64,000 nt of DNA from VRUE01 sp963699215 (lineage in GTDB: Bacteria; Actinomycetota; Thermoleophilia; Solirubrobacterales; 70-9): contig OY969422.1 in assembly GCA_963699215.1 (NCBI GenBank), positions 744,001 through 808,000 on the forward strand, read 5' to 3'. Shown piece after piece: positions 57,441 to 64,000 of the stretch. Position 1 is the stretch's first letter; each line of letters opens with the position of its first letter. The notes beneath the pieces were generated by a model, which was not told where the DNA came from, did not search any database, and saw only the letters and a list, made by a program, of their open reading frames with translations. The position numbers and the translations under genes were made by a program.

Positions 57441-59939
57441 GCCGTTCTGCTCGGCTTCCACCGGGGTCGTCTCGGCAAGCGCGTCCTGCGAATCGGCGCC
57501 GTTCTCCGCCGCCTTCCCGCCGGCCTTCTTCTTGCTCGTTCCGCCCTCCGCAGAAGTCGGCTGGCCTTTTTTCCGCCGCCGCCGTTTCTTGCCGCCTTTG
57601 GGGAAGTTGCGCAGCAGTTCGCGCGCGGTCGCCGAAGGTTTGCGAGCCATCCGCATCCGCGCCCCGCGCAGCACCTCCTCGCCTTCCGGCGTGTGCGAGA
57701 CGGCGCCGGCGAGCAGCGCCACCGCCAGGCGGCGGTCCTGTTTGCGCGCGGCGTGGACGAGGCGGCGCGCGTTGCGCCCATGCGCCCGGCCGGAGGAGTT
57801 GACCAGCAGGCCGAGCAGCCGCTTCGTCTCCGGCCAGCGCTGCACGGCGTACTCTTCGTGCAGCTCGCGGGTGTAGGAGGCGAGCCGCCAGACCCACGCC
57901 TGCGCCTGGTCGCGGCGGCCGATCCGTTTGTCGACCAGCGCCTGCAGCAACGTCTTCGTCCCCGCCCGCTTGTCGTCGCGGCTCCAGGTGCCGACGATGT
58001 CGATCGCGTCGTCGAAGGCGTCGGGGTCGCGCAGGTCGGCGATCTCGGCCAGTGCTTTCAGCCGCAGCTGCGAGTTGCGGTTGCGCTGCACGCAGGTGAG
58101 CAGGAAGCGGCGGCGCAGCTCCTTGGTGCGGTCGTTCTGCAGCATCGAGCGCGCTCGCCGCCAGTTCTGCGGGTTGACCCGCGCCCCGGCCAGCGCCGCC
58201 CAGGCGTGCTGCTCGGGGTAGTCGAGGTTCTCGACTGCGATCCGCCACAGCTCGCGTTCGAGCACCTGGGTGCGTTTTTCGGAGTCCTCGGAGACGGGGA
58301 CGATGCGGCGCTCGACCCGCACCCGCCGGCCGCGGCCGCGCCGCACCGGCCCGACCACGATCGCGCCGCCGCGGTAGACGTCGCGGTCGAGCAGGCTGTG
58401 CAGGGTGACGATCGTCTCGTCGTGAGTGGTCGCCGGGTGGACGAAGTCGATCACCAGACCGGCCTCCTTGCCCGGCGCCCGCCGGGTGACGCGGCCGACC
58501 CGCTGCTGGTAGATGCGGCGCGAGGCGGTCGGCGCCAGGTGCATGCAGATCGTCGCCCGCGGCGAGTTCCAGCCCTCGGCGAGCAGCATCGCGTTGCAGA
58601 GCACGTCGACCTCGCCGCGCTCGAAGGCGGCGAGGATCTCCGCCAGTTCGCGCTTCGGCGTCTCGCCGGAGACGGCGCGGGCGACGATCCCCGTGTCCTT
58701 GAACGCTTTCGCGACGTTCTTCGCGTGCTGGACGCCGGCGGTGTAGAGGACGCCGGGCGTCTTGCTGAAGCGGGACTTGTAGAGGTCGGCGATCGCCACG
58801 TTGAAGGGCTCCTGGTCGAGCAGCGCGGCCAGCTCCTCCTGGTCGAAGTCCTGGTCGACCTCGCCTTTGCGCAGCGGCACCTTGGCGATCGTCCGCACCC
58901 CCGGCCCGGGCGGGATGCGCATGCAGCGCAGCGGCGCGATCACGCCGCGCCGCGCCGCCTGGGCGAGGTCGAAGCGCGAGGTCTGGGTCGGGAAGAGGTC
59001 GGCGACGTGGCGGGCGATCAGCGCGCCGGTCGCGGTCATGCCGATGAAGACGGGGCCGGTCCAGGCGCGGATGCAGGCGCTGGTTTTCTCGCCCAGCGCA
59101 GTGTGCGCCTCGTCGCAGATCACGATCGAGTAGGCGTCGGAGACCTGCTTGTGGTTGCGGACGAACCACTGGTAGGTCTCGACCGTGACCGGGCCTTCGG
59201 CGTCGTCGCGGTCGCCCAGCAGGGGCGGGCGCAGCCGCTCCTTGTAGCCACGGTCGGAGATCTCGCCGATGAACTGTTCGACCAGGTTGCGGCGGTGGGT
59301 GAGGATGAGGACGCCACCGGTGCGGGTGGCGTCGATGAAGCCCACCGCGGCGACGGTCTTGCCGGCGCCGGTCGCGTGCTCGAACCAGAAGCGCCTGGCT
59401 GCGCCGGGGTCGTCGGCCGCCTCGGCGACGGTCTCCTCCTCGTCGTCCTCGGGCGACTCTTCCTCCCAGTCCTGCGGCTCCTCGTCCGCGGCCAGCTCCT
59501 CCGGCTCCTCGTCGTCGGCGGCGGCGCCGTCGTCGTCCGTAACGGACTCGGCAACGTCTGCGGGGATCGGGGTCGACCCGTTTTCGGCGGCGACCTGCTG
59601 CTCGGACATCAGCTCGGTCAGCGTCCCCGAGAGCGCGTCGACCTGGTGCGGGTTGAGTTCGGCACCGTCGCGCAGCTTCGGCGGCTCGTCGGCCAGCAGT
59701 CGCTCGAGCCCGAGCAGCAGGGAGAAGTCGCGACGCCACTGGATCGAGGGGTGCTCGGCGCCTTCGTCGAGCTCCTTCAGCGCGGCGTCGAGGGCACGGC
59801 GGCGGGCGGTCCCGGGGGCGAGCGCCTCGGGTCCCTCGCCGTCGAGCAGCAACGGCTCGCGGGCAAACTCGGCCGCCCGCTCGATGTCGGCGCCTGAAGG
59901 AACTGCCGCCGGCGCGGCAGCTTCGCTGGTCTTGGCCAT
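57372..59939 (-). CDS. DEAD/DEAH-box superfamily 2 helicase
   Basis: 855-residue helicase. Walker A is HATGAGKTVAAVGF near residue 190, DEAH box VICDEAHTAL, motif III GMTATGAL and motif VI QQRVGRVTRRAPGKE; the Rad25/RecQ-like core is typical of restriction-type or DNA-repair SF2 enzymes. An acidic low-complexity region (EEPEELAADEEPQDWEEESP) precedes Walker A. The C-terminal 300 residues are helical and Arg-rich, ending in a Lys/Arg-rich then acidic tail. No nuclease or methylase partner is adjacent. ATG 59939; the 3' end overlaps birA by 69 bp tail to tail. Confidence 0.85.
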   Translation of the reverse strand: MAKTSEAAAPAAVPSGADIERAAEFAREPLLLDGEGPEALAPGTARRRALDAALKELDEGAEHPSIQWRRDFSLLLGLERLLADEPPKLRDGAELNPHQVDALSGTLTELMSEQQVAAENGSTPIPADVAESVTDDDGAAADDEEPEELAADEEPQDWEEESPEDDEEETVAEAADDPGAARRFWFEHATGAGKTVAAVGFIDATRTGGVLILTHRRNLVEQFIGEISDRGYKERLRPPLLGDRDDAEGPVTVETYQWFVRNHKQVSDAYSIVICDEAHTALGEKTSACIRAWTGPVFIGMTATGALIARHVADLFPTQTSRFDLAQAARRGVIAPLRCMRIPPGPGVRTIAKVPLRKGEVDQDFDQEELAALLDQEPFNVAIADLYKSRFSKTPGVLYTAGVQHAKNVAKAFKDTGIVARAVSGETPKRELAEILAAFERGEVDVLCNAMLLAEGWNSPRATICMHLAPTASRRIYQQRVGRVTRRAPGKEAGLVIDFVHPATTHDETIVTLHSLLDRDVYRGGAIVVGPVRRGRGRRVRVERRIVPVSEDSEKRTQVLERELWRIAVENLDYPEQHAWAALAGARVNPQNWRRARSMLQNDRTKELRRRFLLTCVQRNRNSQLRLKALAEIADLRDPDAFDDAIDIVGTWSRDDKRAGTKTLLQALVDKRIGRRDQAQAWVWRLASYTRELHEEYAVQRWPETKRLLGLLVNSSGRAHGRNARRLVHAARKQDRRLAVALLAGAVSHTPEGEEVLRGARMRMARKPSATARELLRNFPKGGKKRRRRKKGQPTSAEGGTSKKKAGGKAAENGADSQDALAETTPVEAEQNGSEPEVDLAGAEDDAVAAGSDDE

Positions 59940-60073
59940 GAAGGCTTGTGCGCTTTCGTTTCCGCAGCGACGCGAAGTGTGCCGCCGGGAGACTCAGACG
60001 AGGATGCCGGGGGTCGGCTTCTCCGCCCCCAGTCACTCGAGCGGCTCGCATACGGCGAACCGAGTAATACGTA

Positions 60074-60105
60074 TTGTAATCACGAGACGAGATGAGTGAT
60101 TACAA
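60074..60105. promoter_or_regulatory. Inverted repeat operator-like site
   Basis: TTGTAATCAC (60074-60083) and GTGATTACAA (60096-60105) are perfect 10-bp complements 12 nt apart, in the 181-nt gap between the divergent helicase and TlpA genes. The site ends 15 nt before the TlpA ATG. AATACGTATT, a second palindrome (60066-60075), overlaps its left arm. A regulator is not identified. Confidence 0.6.
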
Positions 60106-60120
60106 AGCTCGCACCCACCG

Positions 60121-60702
60121 ATGACCTGCCTCCGACGACGCCCTCTCATCCTTCTCCTGGCAGCCCTCGCGATCGGCGGCTGCGGATCCTCGCCGGATAG
60201 CGACTACGGTGGCGAACCGCCCGACTACGGCAAGGCTCTGGCCGGGTCGCCGCCCCCGCTCGCGGCGTTGCACAGACAGGCGAACGAGCTGCTTCCCGGC
60301 GGTGTCGACGCTTACGAGGGGCGGATCGCGGCACTGCGCGGCTATCCGGCGGTGGTCAACGTCTGGGCCTCGTGGTGCGGGCCGTGCCGCTTCGAGTTCC
60401 CGCACTTCCAGCGCGCCGCGGCGGACTACGGCAAGCGGGTCGCCTTCCTCGGTATCGACAGCCAAGACTCCCCCGACCACGCAGAGACCTTCCTCGAGAG
60501 CGAGCCCGTCCCCTACCCCAGCTACGAGGACCCCGACGAGGAGATCGCCGACAGCGTGGGCGCCATCGGGTTGCCCGCCACCGCCTTCTACGACGGCGAA
60601 GGCGAGCTCGTGTACACCAAGCAGGGGAACTACGAGGACCTCGCCGAGCTGCGGGCCGACATCGAGCGCTTCGCGCTCGGCCAGGGCGACAAAGGCGGAT
60701 AA
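60121..60702 (+). CDS. TlpA/ResA-type thiol-disulfide oxidoreductase lipoprotein
   Basis: 193 residues. Signal peptide with lipobox IGGC (Cys21) anchors it outside the membrane. The thioredoxin-like domain has WASWCGPCRFEFPHF, insertion VAFLGIDSQDSPDHA, and cis-Pro GLPATAFYD. Such proteins reduce apocytochrome c or other extracytoplasmic disulfides; a role with the ccm system at 50-52 kb is possible. Gene spacing to nfeD is 7 nt. Confidence 0.9.
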   Translation: MTCLRRRPLILLLAALAIGGCGSSPDSDYGGEPPDYGKALAGSPPPLAALHRQANELLPGGVDAYEGRIAALRGYPAVVNVWASWCGPCRFEFPHFQRAAADYGKRVAFLGIDSQDSPDHAETFLESEPVPYPSYEDPDEEIADSVGAIGLPATAFYDGEGELVYTKQGNYEDLAELRADIERFALGQGDKGG

Positions 60703-60709
60703 TCGGCAG

Positions 60710-61216
60710 ATGGACTTCTTCGTCGTCGTCGCCCTGCTCGGAGTCGCCCTGCTCATCGCCGAGCTGCTGCTGCCGACCGGCGGCGTGCTCGCCGTGCTCG
60801 GTGGGCTGGGACTGGTTGCGGGCGGGGTCATCGCCCTCACCGCGGAATCGGACTCGAGCGCCAGCGAGTGGGCCGGGCCGGCGCTGATCACGCTCGGCGT
60901 GCTCGCGCTGATCAGCTTCTACTTCGTCACCCGCAAGGTGCTGGCGGCCCACCGGGACCAGCCGGTCCGCGCCGGGCGCGAGGAGCTGATCGGCGCCTCC
61001 GCCGAGGCTCGCACCTCGCTCGACCCCGAGGGCCAGGTCTGGATCGAGGGAGCGCTGTGGCGGGCGCGGCTGGCCAGCGGGGGTGAGCCGCTGCGCCCGG
61101 GGGATAGAGTCACGGTCGAGGCGGTCGAAGGTCTCACTCTCGTGGTCAGACCGGAGCGGCCCACCGAAACCCCGGCTATGAGTCCCGAGCGGGGCTCCGA
61201 GGAAGGAGCAGGCTGA
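60710..61216 (+). CDS. NfeD family protein
   Basis: 168 residues. Three hydrophobic segments (FFVVVALLGVALLIAELLL, GVLAVLGGLGLVAGGVIAL, GPALITLGVLALISFYFV) precede an OB-fold soluble domain (GASAEARTSLDPEGQVWIEG, RPGDRVTVEAVEGLTLVV). Partner of the slipin encoded next; its stop overlaps that ATG by one base. The pair is implicated in membrane organisation and stress in other bacteria. Confidence 0.9.
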   Translation: MDFFVVVALLGVALLIAELLLPTGGVLAVLGGLGLVAGGVIALTAESDSSASEWAGPALITLGVLALISFYFVTRKVLAAHRDQPVRAGREELIGASAEARTSLDPEGQVWIEGALWRARLASGGEPLRPGDRVTVEAVEGLTLVVRPERPTETPAMSPERGSEEGAG

Positions 61217-62001
61217 TGGGTGCAGCGCTGGCGGTGCTTGCGGTTCTGTTGATCTTCGCGGCGATCGCGCTCGGAGCCGCGGTGCGGGTCCTGCGCGAGT
61301 ACGAGCGCGGTGTGATCTTCCGGCTCGGCCGGCTGATCGCCACCAAGGGGCCCGGCTTGATCCTGCTGATCCCATTCATCGACCGCATGGTGCGGGTCGA
61401 CCTGCGTACGGTGACGCTCAACATCCCGCCGCAGGAGGTGATCACCCGCGACAACGTGCCGTCGAGCGTCAACGCGGTCGCCTATTTCCGCGTGGTCGAC
61501 GCCAACCGGTCGATCGTCGAGGTCGAGAACTTCCTGCTCGCCACGTCGCAGATCGCGCAGACTGCGCTGCGCTCGGTGCTCGGCAAGGCGGAACTGGACC
61601 AGCTCCTCGCCGAGCGCGAGCGGCTCAACGAAGAGCTGCAGACGATCATCGACGAGTCGACCGAGCCCTGGGGCGTCAAGGTGACCGCGGTCGAGATCAA
61701 GGACGTCGAGATCCCCGAGCAGATGCAGCGGGCGATGGCGCGGCAGGCCGAGGCCGAGCGCGAGCGCCGCGCCAAGATCATCAACTCCGAGGGCGAGTAC
61801 CAGGCGGCGCAGAAGCTCACCGACGCGGCCGACATCATCAGCACCAACCCGGCTTCGCTGCAGCTGCGCTATCTGCAGACGCTGCTCGAGATCGGCAGCA
61901 ACCAGAACACGACGATCGTCTTCCCGCTGCCGATGGATGTGCTCAAACCGTTCCTCGACGCAACCGGGGGCGGCGACGGATCGAAATCGCCGCCGAGTTG
62001 A
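61216..62001 (+). CDS. Slipin (SPFH / band 7 family protein)
   Basis: 261 residues. One N-terminal TM, then the band-7 domain: VLREYERGVIFRLGRL, VDLRTVTLNIPPQEVITRDN, and VKVTAVEIKDVEIPEQMQRA, followed by the coiled-coil AEAERERRAKIINSEGEYQA. Typical stomatin-like slipin p-type that forms membrane rings with NfeD. Followed directly by the galT-like gene with a 4-nt overlap. Confidence 0.93.
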   Translation: MGAALAVLAVLLIFAAIALGAAVRVLREYERGVIFRLGRLIATKGPGLILLIPFIDRMVRVDLRTVTLNIPPQEVITRDNVPSSVNAVAYFRVVDANRSIVEVENFLLATSQIAQTALRSVLGKAELDQLLAERERLNEELQTIIDESTEPWGVKVTAVEIKDVEIPEQMQRAMARQAEAERERRAKIINSEGEYQAAQKLTDAADIISTNPASLQLRYLQTLLEIGSNQNTTIVFPLPMDVLKPFLDATGGGDGSKSPPS

Positions 62002-63074
62002 GCGCACCCGAGATCCGCATCGACCAGCTGAGCGGGCTGCGGACGATCCTCGCGCCCGGCCGGGCCGATCGCCCGCACGGGTTCGAGAAGGCGGCGGAAG
62101 ACACGAAGGGCGCCGAGGGCTGTCCCTTCTGCGAGGGGCAGGAGGAGAAGACGCCGCCCGAGGCATACGCGGTGCGCCCGGATGGGGGCGAGGCGGACAC
62201 CCCGGGCTGGACCAGCCGCGTCGTGCCGAACCTATATCCGGCCCTGGGGGACCCGTCGCGTGGCTCCTTGGGCACGAAAAGCGTGGCTGAGGAACCACGC
62301 GATGGAGGGACGAGCGGCGAGGCGGGTGCCTTCGCCAGCGCCGGCGACCCGCTGCTCGAGTCGCGGCGGGCAGGCGAACCCGATCTCTTCGCCTCACGCC
62401 CGGCGATCGGCGGCCATGAGGTGATCGTCAACGCGCCCGAGCACGTCACCGCGATGGCGGAGCTGAGCGAGGAGCGCTTCCTCGGCGCGATCGCCACCTG
62501 GCGCGAGCGGATGCGCGCCCATGCCGATGCCTCCTACGTCCAGCTCGTCGTCAACGAGGGGGCGGCGGCGGGCGCCTCGCTCCCCCACACCCACGCGCAG
62601 CTCTACGCGCTGCCCTTCGTTCCGGCGGCGGTGGCGCGGGAGCGCGAGCGGGCCGGCGCCTACAGCGAGCGCAGCGGCGGCAGCGGCCTGCTCACCGACG
62701 TGCTGGTCGAGGAGGTGCGTCGGCAGGAGCGGCTGGTCGCGATCGACGACGAGGCGGCACTGATCTGCCCCTGGGCCTCGCGCTCTCCCTACGAGCTGCG
62801 TGTGGTTCCGCGCCGCGAGGCGAGTCGCTTCGAGGAGGACACCTCCGGGGCAGCGATGATCCACACCGCCCTGCGCCGGCTGGCCACGCGCTTCGACGGC
62901 CCGCCCGCTCTCAACCTCTGGGTCTGCACCGCGCCGCGAGGCGCGGAGCGGTTCCACTGGCACGTCGACATCGCTCCGCGGCTCACCGTCAAGGCCGGCT
63001 TCGAGCTGGGCACCGGCGTGGACATCAACGTCTACCCACCCGAGCGCGCAGCCGCCGAGTTACGCGACTGCTAG
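61998..63074 (+). CDS. Galactose-1-phosphate uridylyltransferase-like (GalT/HIT) protein
   Basis: 358 residues. CPFCEG zinc-type cysteines, VVPNLYPAL, GGHEVIVNAPEHV, and the HIT active site HTHAQLYALPF (His-x-His-x-Gln) identify the GalT family; a second nucleotide-binding half ends FHWHVDIAPRL. It could transfer UMP or AMP to sugar phosphates or be an ADP-glucose phosphorylase. After NLYPAL a hairpin insertion (62253-62305) adds a low-complexity segment before the conserved HEVIV part. Start is TTG overlapping the slipin stop. CTAG at its end overlaps the convergent gene. Confidence 0.85.
   Translation: MSAPEIRIDQLSGLRTILAPGRADRPHGFEKAAEDTKGAEGCPFCEGQEEKTPPEAYAVRPDGGEADTPGWTSRVVPNLYPALGDPSRGSLGTKSVAEEPRDGGTSGEAGAFASAGDPLLESRRAGEPDLFASRPAIGGHEVIVNAPEHVTAMAELSEERFLGAIATWRERMRAHADASYVQLVVNEGAAAGASLPHTHAQLYALPFVPAAVARERERAGAYSERSGGSGLLTDVLVEEVRRQERLVAIDDEAALICPWASRSPYELRVVPRREASRFEEDTSGAAMIHTALRRLATRFDGPPALNLWVCTAPRGAERFHWHVDIAPRLTVKAGFELGTGVDINVYPPERAAAELRDC
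62253..62305. repeat. Hairpin inside the galT-like gene
   Basis: TCGCGTGGCTCC (62256-62267) pairs with GGAACCACGCGA (62291-62302) with one mismatch, extended by three pairs outward; an inner stem CACG-AAAAG-CGTG lies within. Translated in frame as part of a segment absent from typical GalT proteins. Confidence 0.65.
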
Positions 63075-64000
63075 CGCCGTCGCGAGGCCCGTTTCGGTTT
63101 CGGGCAACTCGCTTTGCGCTGGACCCGTTTCGGCTTGACGTTCCTCTTGCAGGGCAGCCGCACGCACTTGAGCCTGCCCCGGACTTTCTTCTTGCGAAAC
63201 CCCTTCCGGCATCGCAACGGAGGCGGTCGGGTCGGCGCGACGCTCACCGGCGGCACAGCTGCGGCCGGTGGGTCGCCGGAAGCCGGCGGCTGGACGGGGT
63301 CCTGCGGCGGTGGGGGCGGGCTCGCGGTGGTGAATTTGACGTCTTCGCCCTCGACGGTGCCGGCGTTGCCGGTCACCACCAGCTTGTAGTGGTAGGTGGT
63401 GCCCGGGCTGAGTTTCAGCACTTTTCGTGTCACCGCGACGTCTTCCGAAACAGGTCCTGGCAAGCCAACGCAGGAGGTGGTCGTGCCGTATGACACCGTA
63501 GTGCCGTATTTGAACTGGCAGCTGGAAATCGATCCTCCGTGGGGATTGACCGTTCCGGTAAGCGAGGCACTTGTTTCGACTACCGAAGTCGGCGATTTCG
63601 TCGTAACCGTTGCGGGCATGACCGGCAGCGTTTCGAAAGTTGCCGGATCGCTCGTCGCCGAGCCGGCGTACGTCGTCGTCGTCACCCGGTAGTGATATTC
63701 GGTAACCGGCGCCAAGCCGGTGATTTTTGCGCTCAACGCGGTCGCATCCGCGCCTTTTGGCAATTCCGGGCACTGGGCCGTGTCGGCATTGGCGAAGTCG
63801 TTTGCGTCGAAATCGGCGTCGTCGGTGAACTCGAACTCGCACTCGAACGCGGCATGCCCGTTGGCGTCCACGTCTGCCCGCAGAGTGGCCGTGAGCTGAC
63901 CTACCGGCGAAGCAGGTTTCACTTCAGCGGTCGGCAGTTTGCTGGTCACCTTGTCGAATATGTAGAACTTGTTCAGCTCGCCGACATAGAGGCGGTGATT
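63071..64000 (-). CDS. Large surface protein with fibronectin-III-like modules, C-terminal part
   Basis: The frame is open to the window edge, so 5' sequence is missing; 309 residues are visible. The visible start RLYVGELNKFYIFD resembles an NHL/YVTN propeller strand. Two fibronectin-III-like modules follow (ALSAKITGLAPVTEYHYRVT, then STTSCVGLPG with RKVLKLSPGTTYHYKLVVTG), then a Pro-rich linker and a very basic Cys-containing tail (RCRKGFRKKKVRGRLKCVRL) that ends RRR. Such basic tails are common in exported proteins of this kind of actinobacterium. Stop overlaps the galT-like gene by 3 nt. Confidence 0.8.
   Translation of the reverse strand, partial: NHRLYVGELNKFYIFDKVTSKLPTAEVKPASPVGQLTATLRADVDANGHAAFECEFEFTDDADFDANDFANADTAQCPELPKGADATALSAKITGLAPVTEYHYRVTTTTYAGSATSDPATFETLPVMPATVTTKSPTSVVETSASLTGTVNPHGGSISSCQFKYGTTVSYGTTTSCVGLPGPVSEDVAVTRKVLKLSPGTTYHYKLVVTGNAGTVEGEDVKFTTASPPPPPQDPVQPPASGDPPAAAVPPVSVAPTRPPPLRCRKGFRKKKVRGRLKCVRLPCKRNVKPKRVQRKASCPKPKRASRRR

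Overview
The window is high-GC, densely coded bacterial chromosome, almost certainly an actinobacterium. Secreted decapeptide-repeat and Ig-like proteins, choice-of-anchor proteins, a two-part methylmalonyl-CoA mutase, a GXHH-type isoleucyl-tRNA synthetase and actinobacterial-type LexA boxes suggest Thermoleophilia / Solirubrobacterales (inference; no rRNA is present to settle it). There is no prophage, transposase or CRISPR array. Gene order looks chromosomal and largely housekeeping.

Layout. 0-4.3 kb (minus): acyl-CoA carboxylase beta subunit (cut by the edge), a secreted decapeptide-repeat protein, methylmalonyl-CoA mutase large subunit and a UDP-glucuronate decarboxylase. 4.4-7.6 kb (plus): an ECF sigma factor fused to a zinc-finger/membrane tail, translationally coupled to a secreted protein. 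7.6-13.3 kb: a basic protein with tandem LexA boxes, an inositol-phosphatase-like enzyme, a UvrD/RecB-type helicase-nuclease and a PAC2 protein. 13.3-17.2 kb: ABC ATPase, FtsX permease and TetR regulator with a palindromic operator. 17.2-21.3 kb: TauE half-proteins, trehalose phosphatase, a tRNA-like element and PolX. 21.4-30.5 kb: thioredoxin, tautomerase, ileS, an SDR, and an FAD/Fe-S dehydrogenase with a benzoylformate-decarboxylase-like enzyme. 30.6-38.5 kb: fumarase, aldehyde dehydrogenase, ychF, PAP2 phosphatase and a BtrH-like protein. 38.6-46 kb: a large surface protein, a methylmalonyl-CoA epimerase operon and a choice-of-anchor protein. 46-50 kb: rarA, MpaB-type oxygenase and a second aldehyde dehydrogenase. 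50.3-57.4 kb: cytochrome c maturation genes (ccmA, B, C, D-like) running into hemA, hemC, cobA-hemD and birA. 57.4-64 kb: a DEAH helicase, TlpA thioredoxin, NfeD-slipin pair, galT-like gene and a partial surface protein.

The most unusual content is a set of structured palindromic elements. At least three related cargo families (A at 12.0/12.2 kb; B at 22.0/33.3 kb; C at 34.8/44.4/57.1 kb) each carry a conserved interior of stem-loops inside 16-28 bp inverted repeats whose outer parts differ from locus to locus. Most begin within about 20 nt of a stop codon. One copy of C lies in frame inside birA, and a helicase gene carries another long hairpin. Shorter hairpins interrupt cobA, rarA and galT. 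The pattern recalls Rickettsia palindromic elements, but here the cargo is conserved and the outer arms are not.

Five conserved genes (trxA, ileS, the FAD/Fe-S dehydrogenase, ychF, the BtrH-like gene) carry frameshifts, every one explicable as extra bases. This looks more like assembly error than decay, since ileS and ychF are normally essential or near-essential and the reading resumes perfectly.

Functional links: acyl-CoA carboxylase, mutase and epimerase form the methylmalonyl-CoA route (the cobalamin-binding mutase subunit is not in the window). The ccm-hem block couples tetrapyrrole synthesis to heme delivery for c-type cytochromes. The decarboxylase plus FAD/Fe-S oxidase pair suggests oxidation of a 2-hydroxy acid followed by decarboxylation.
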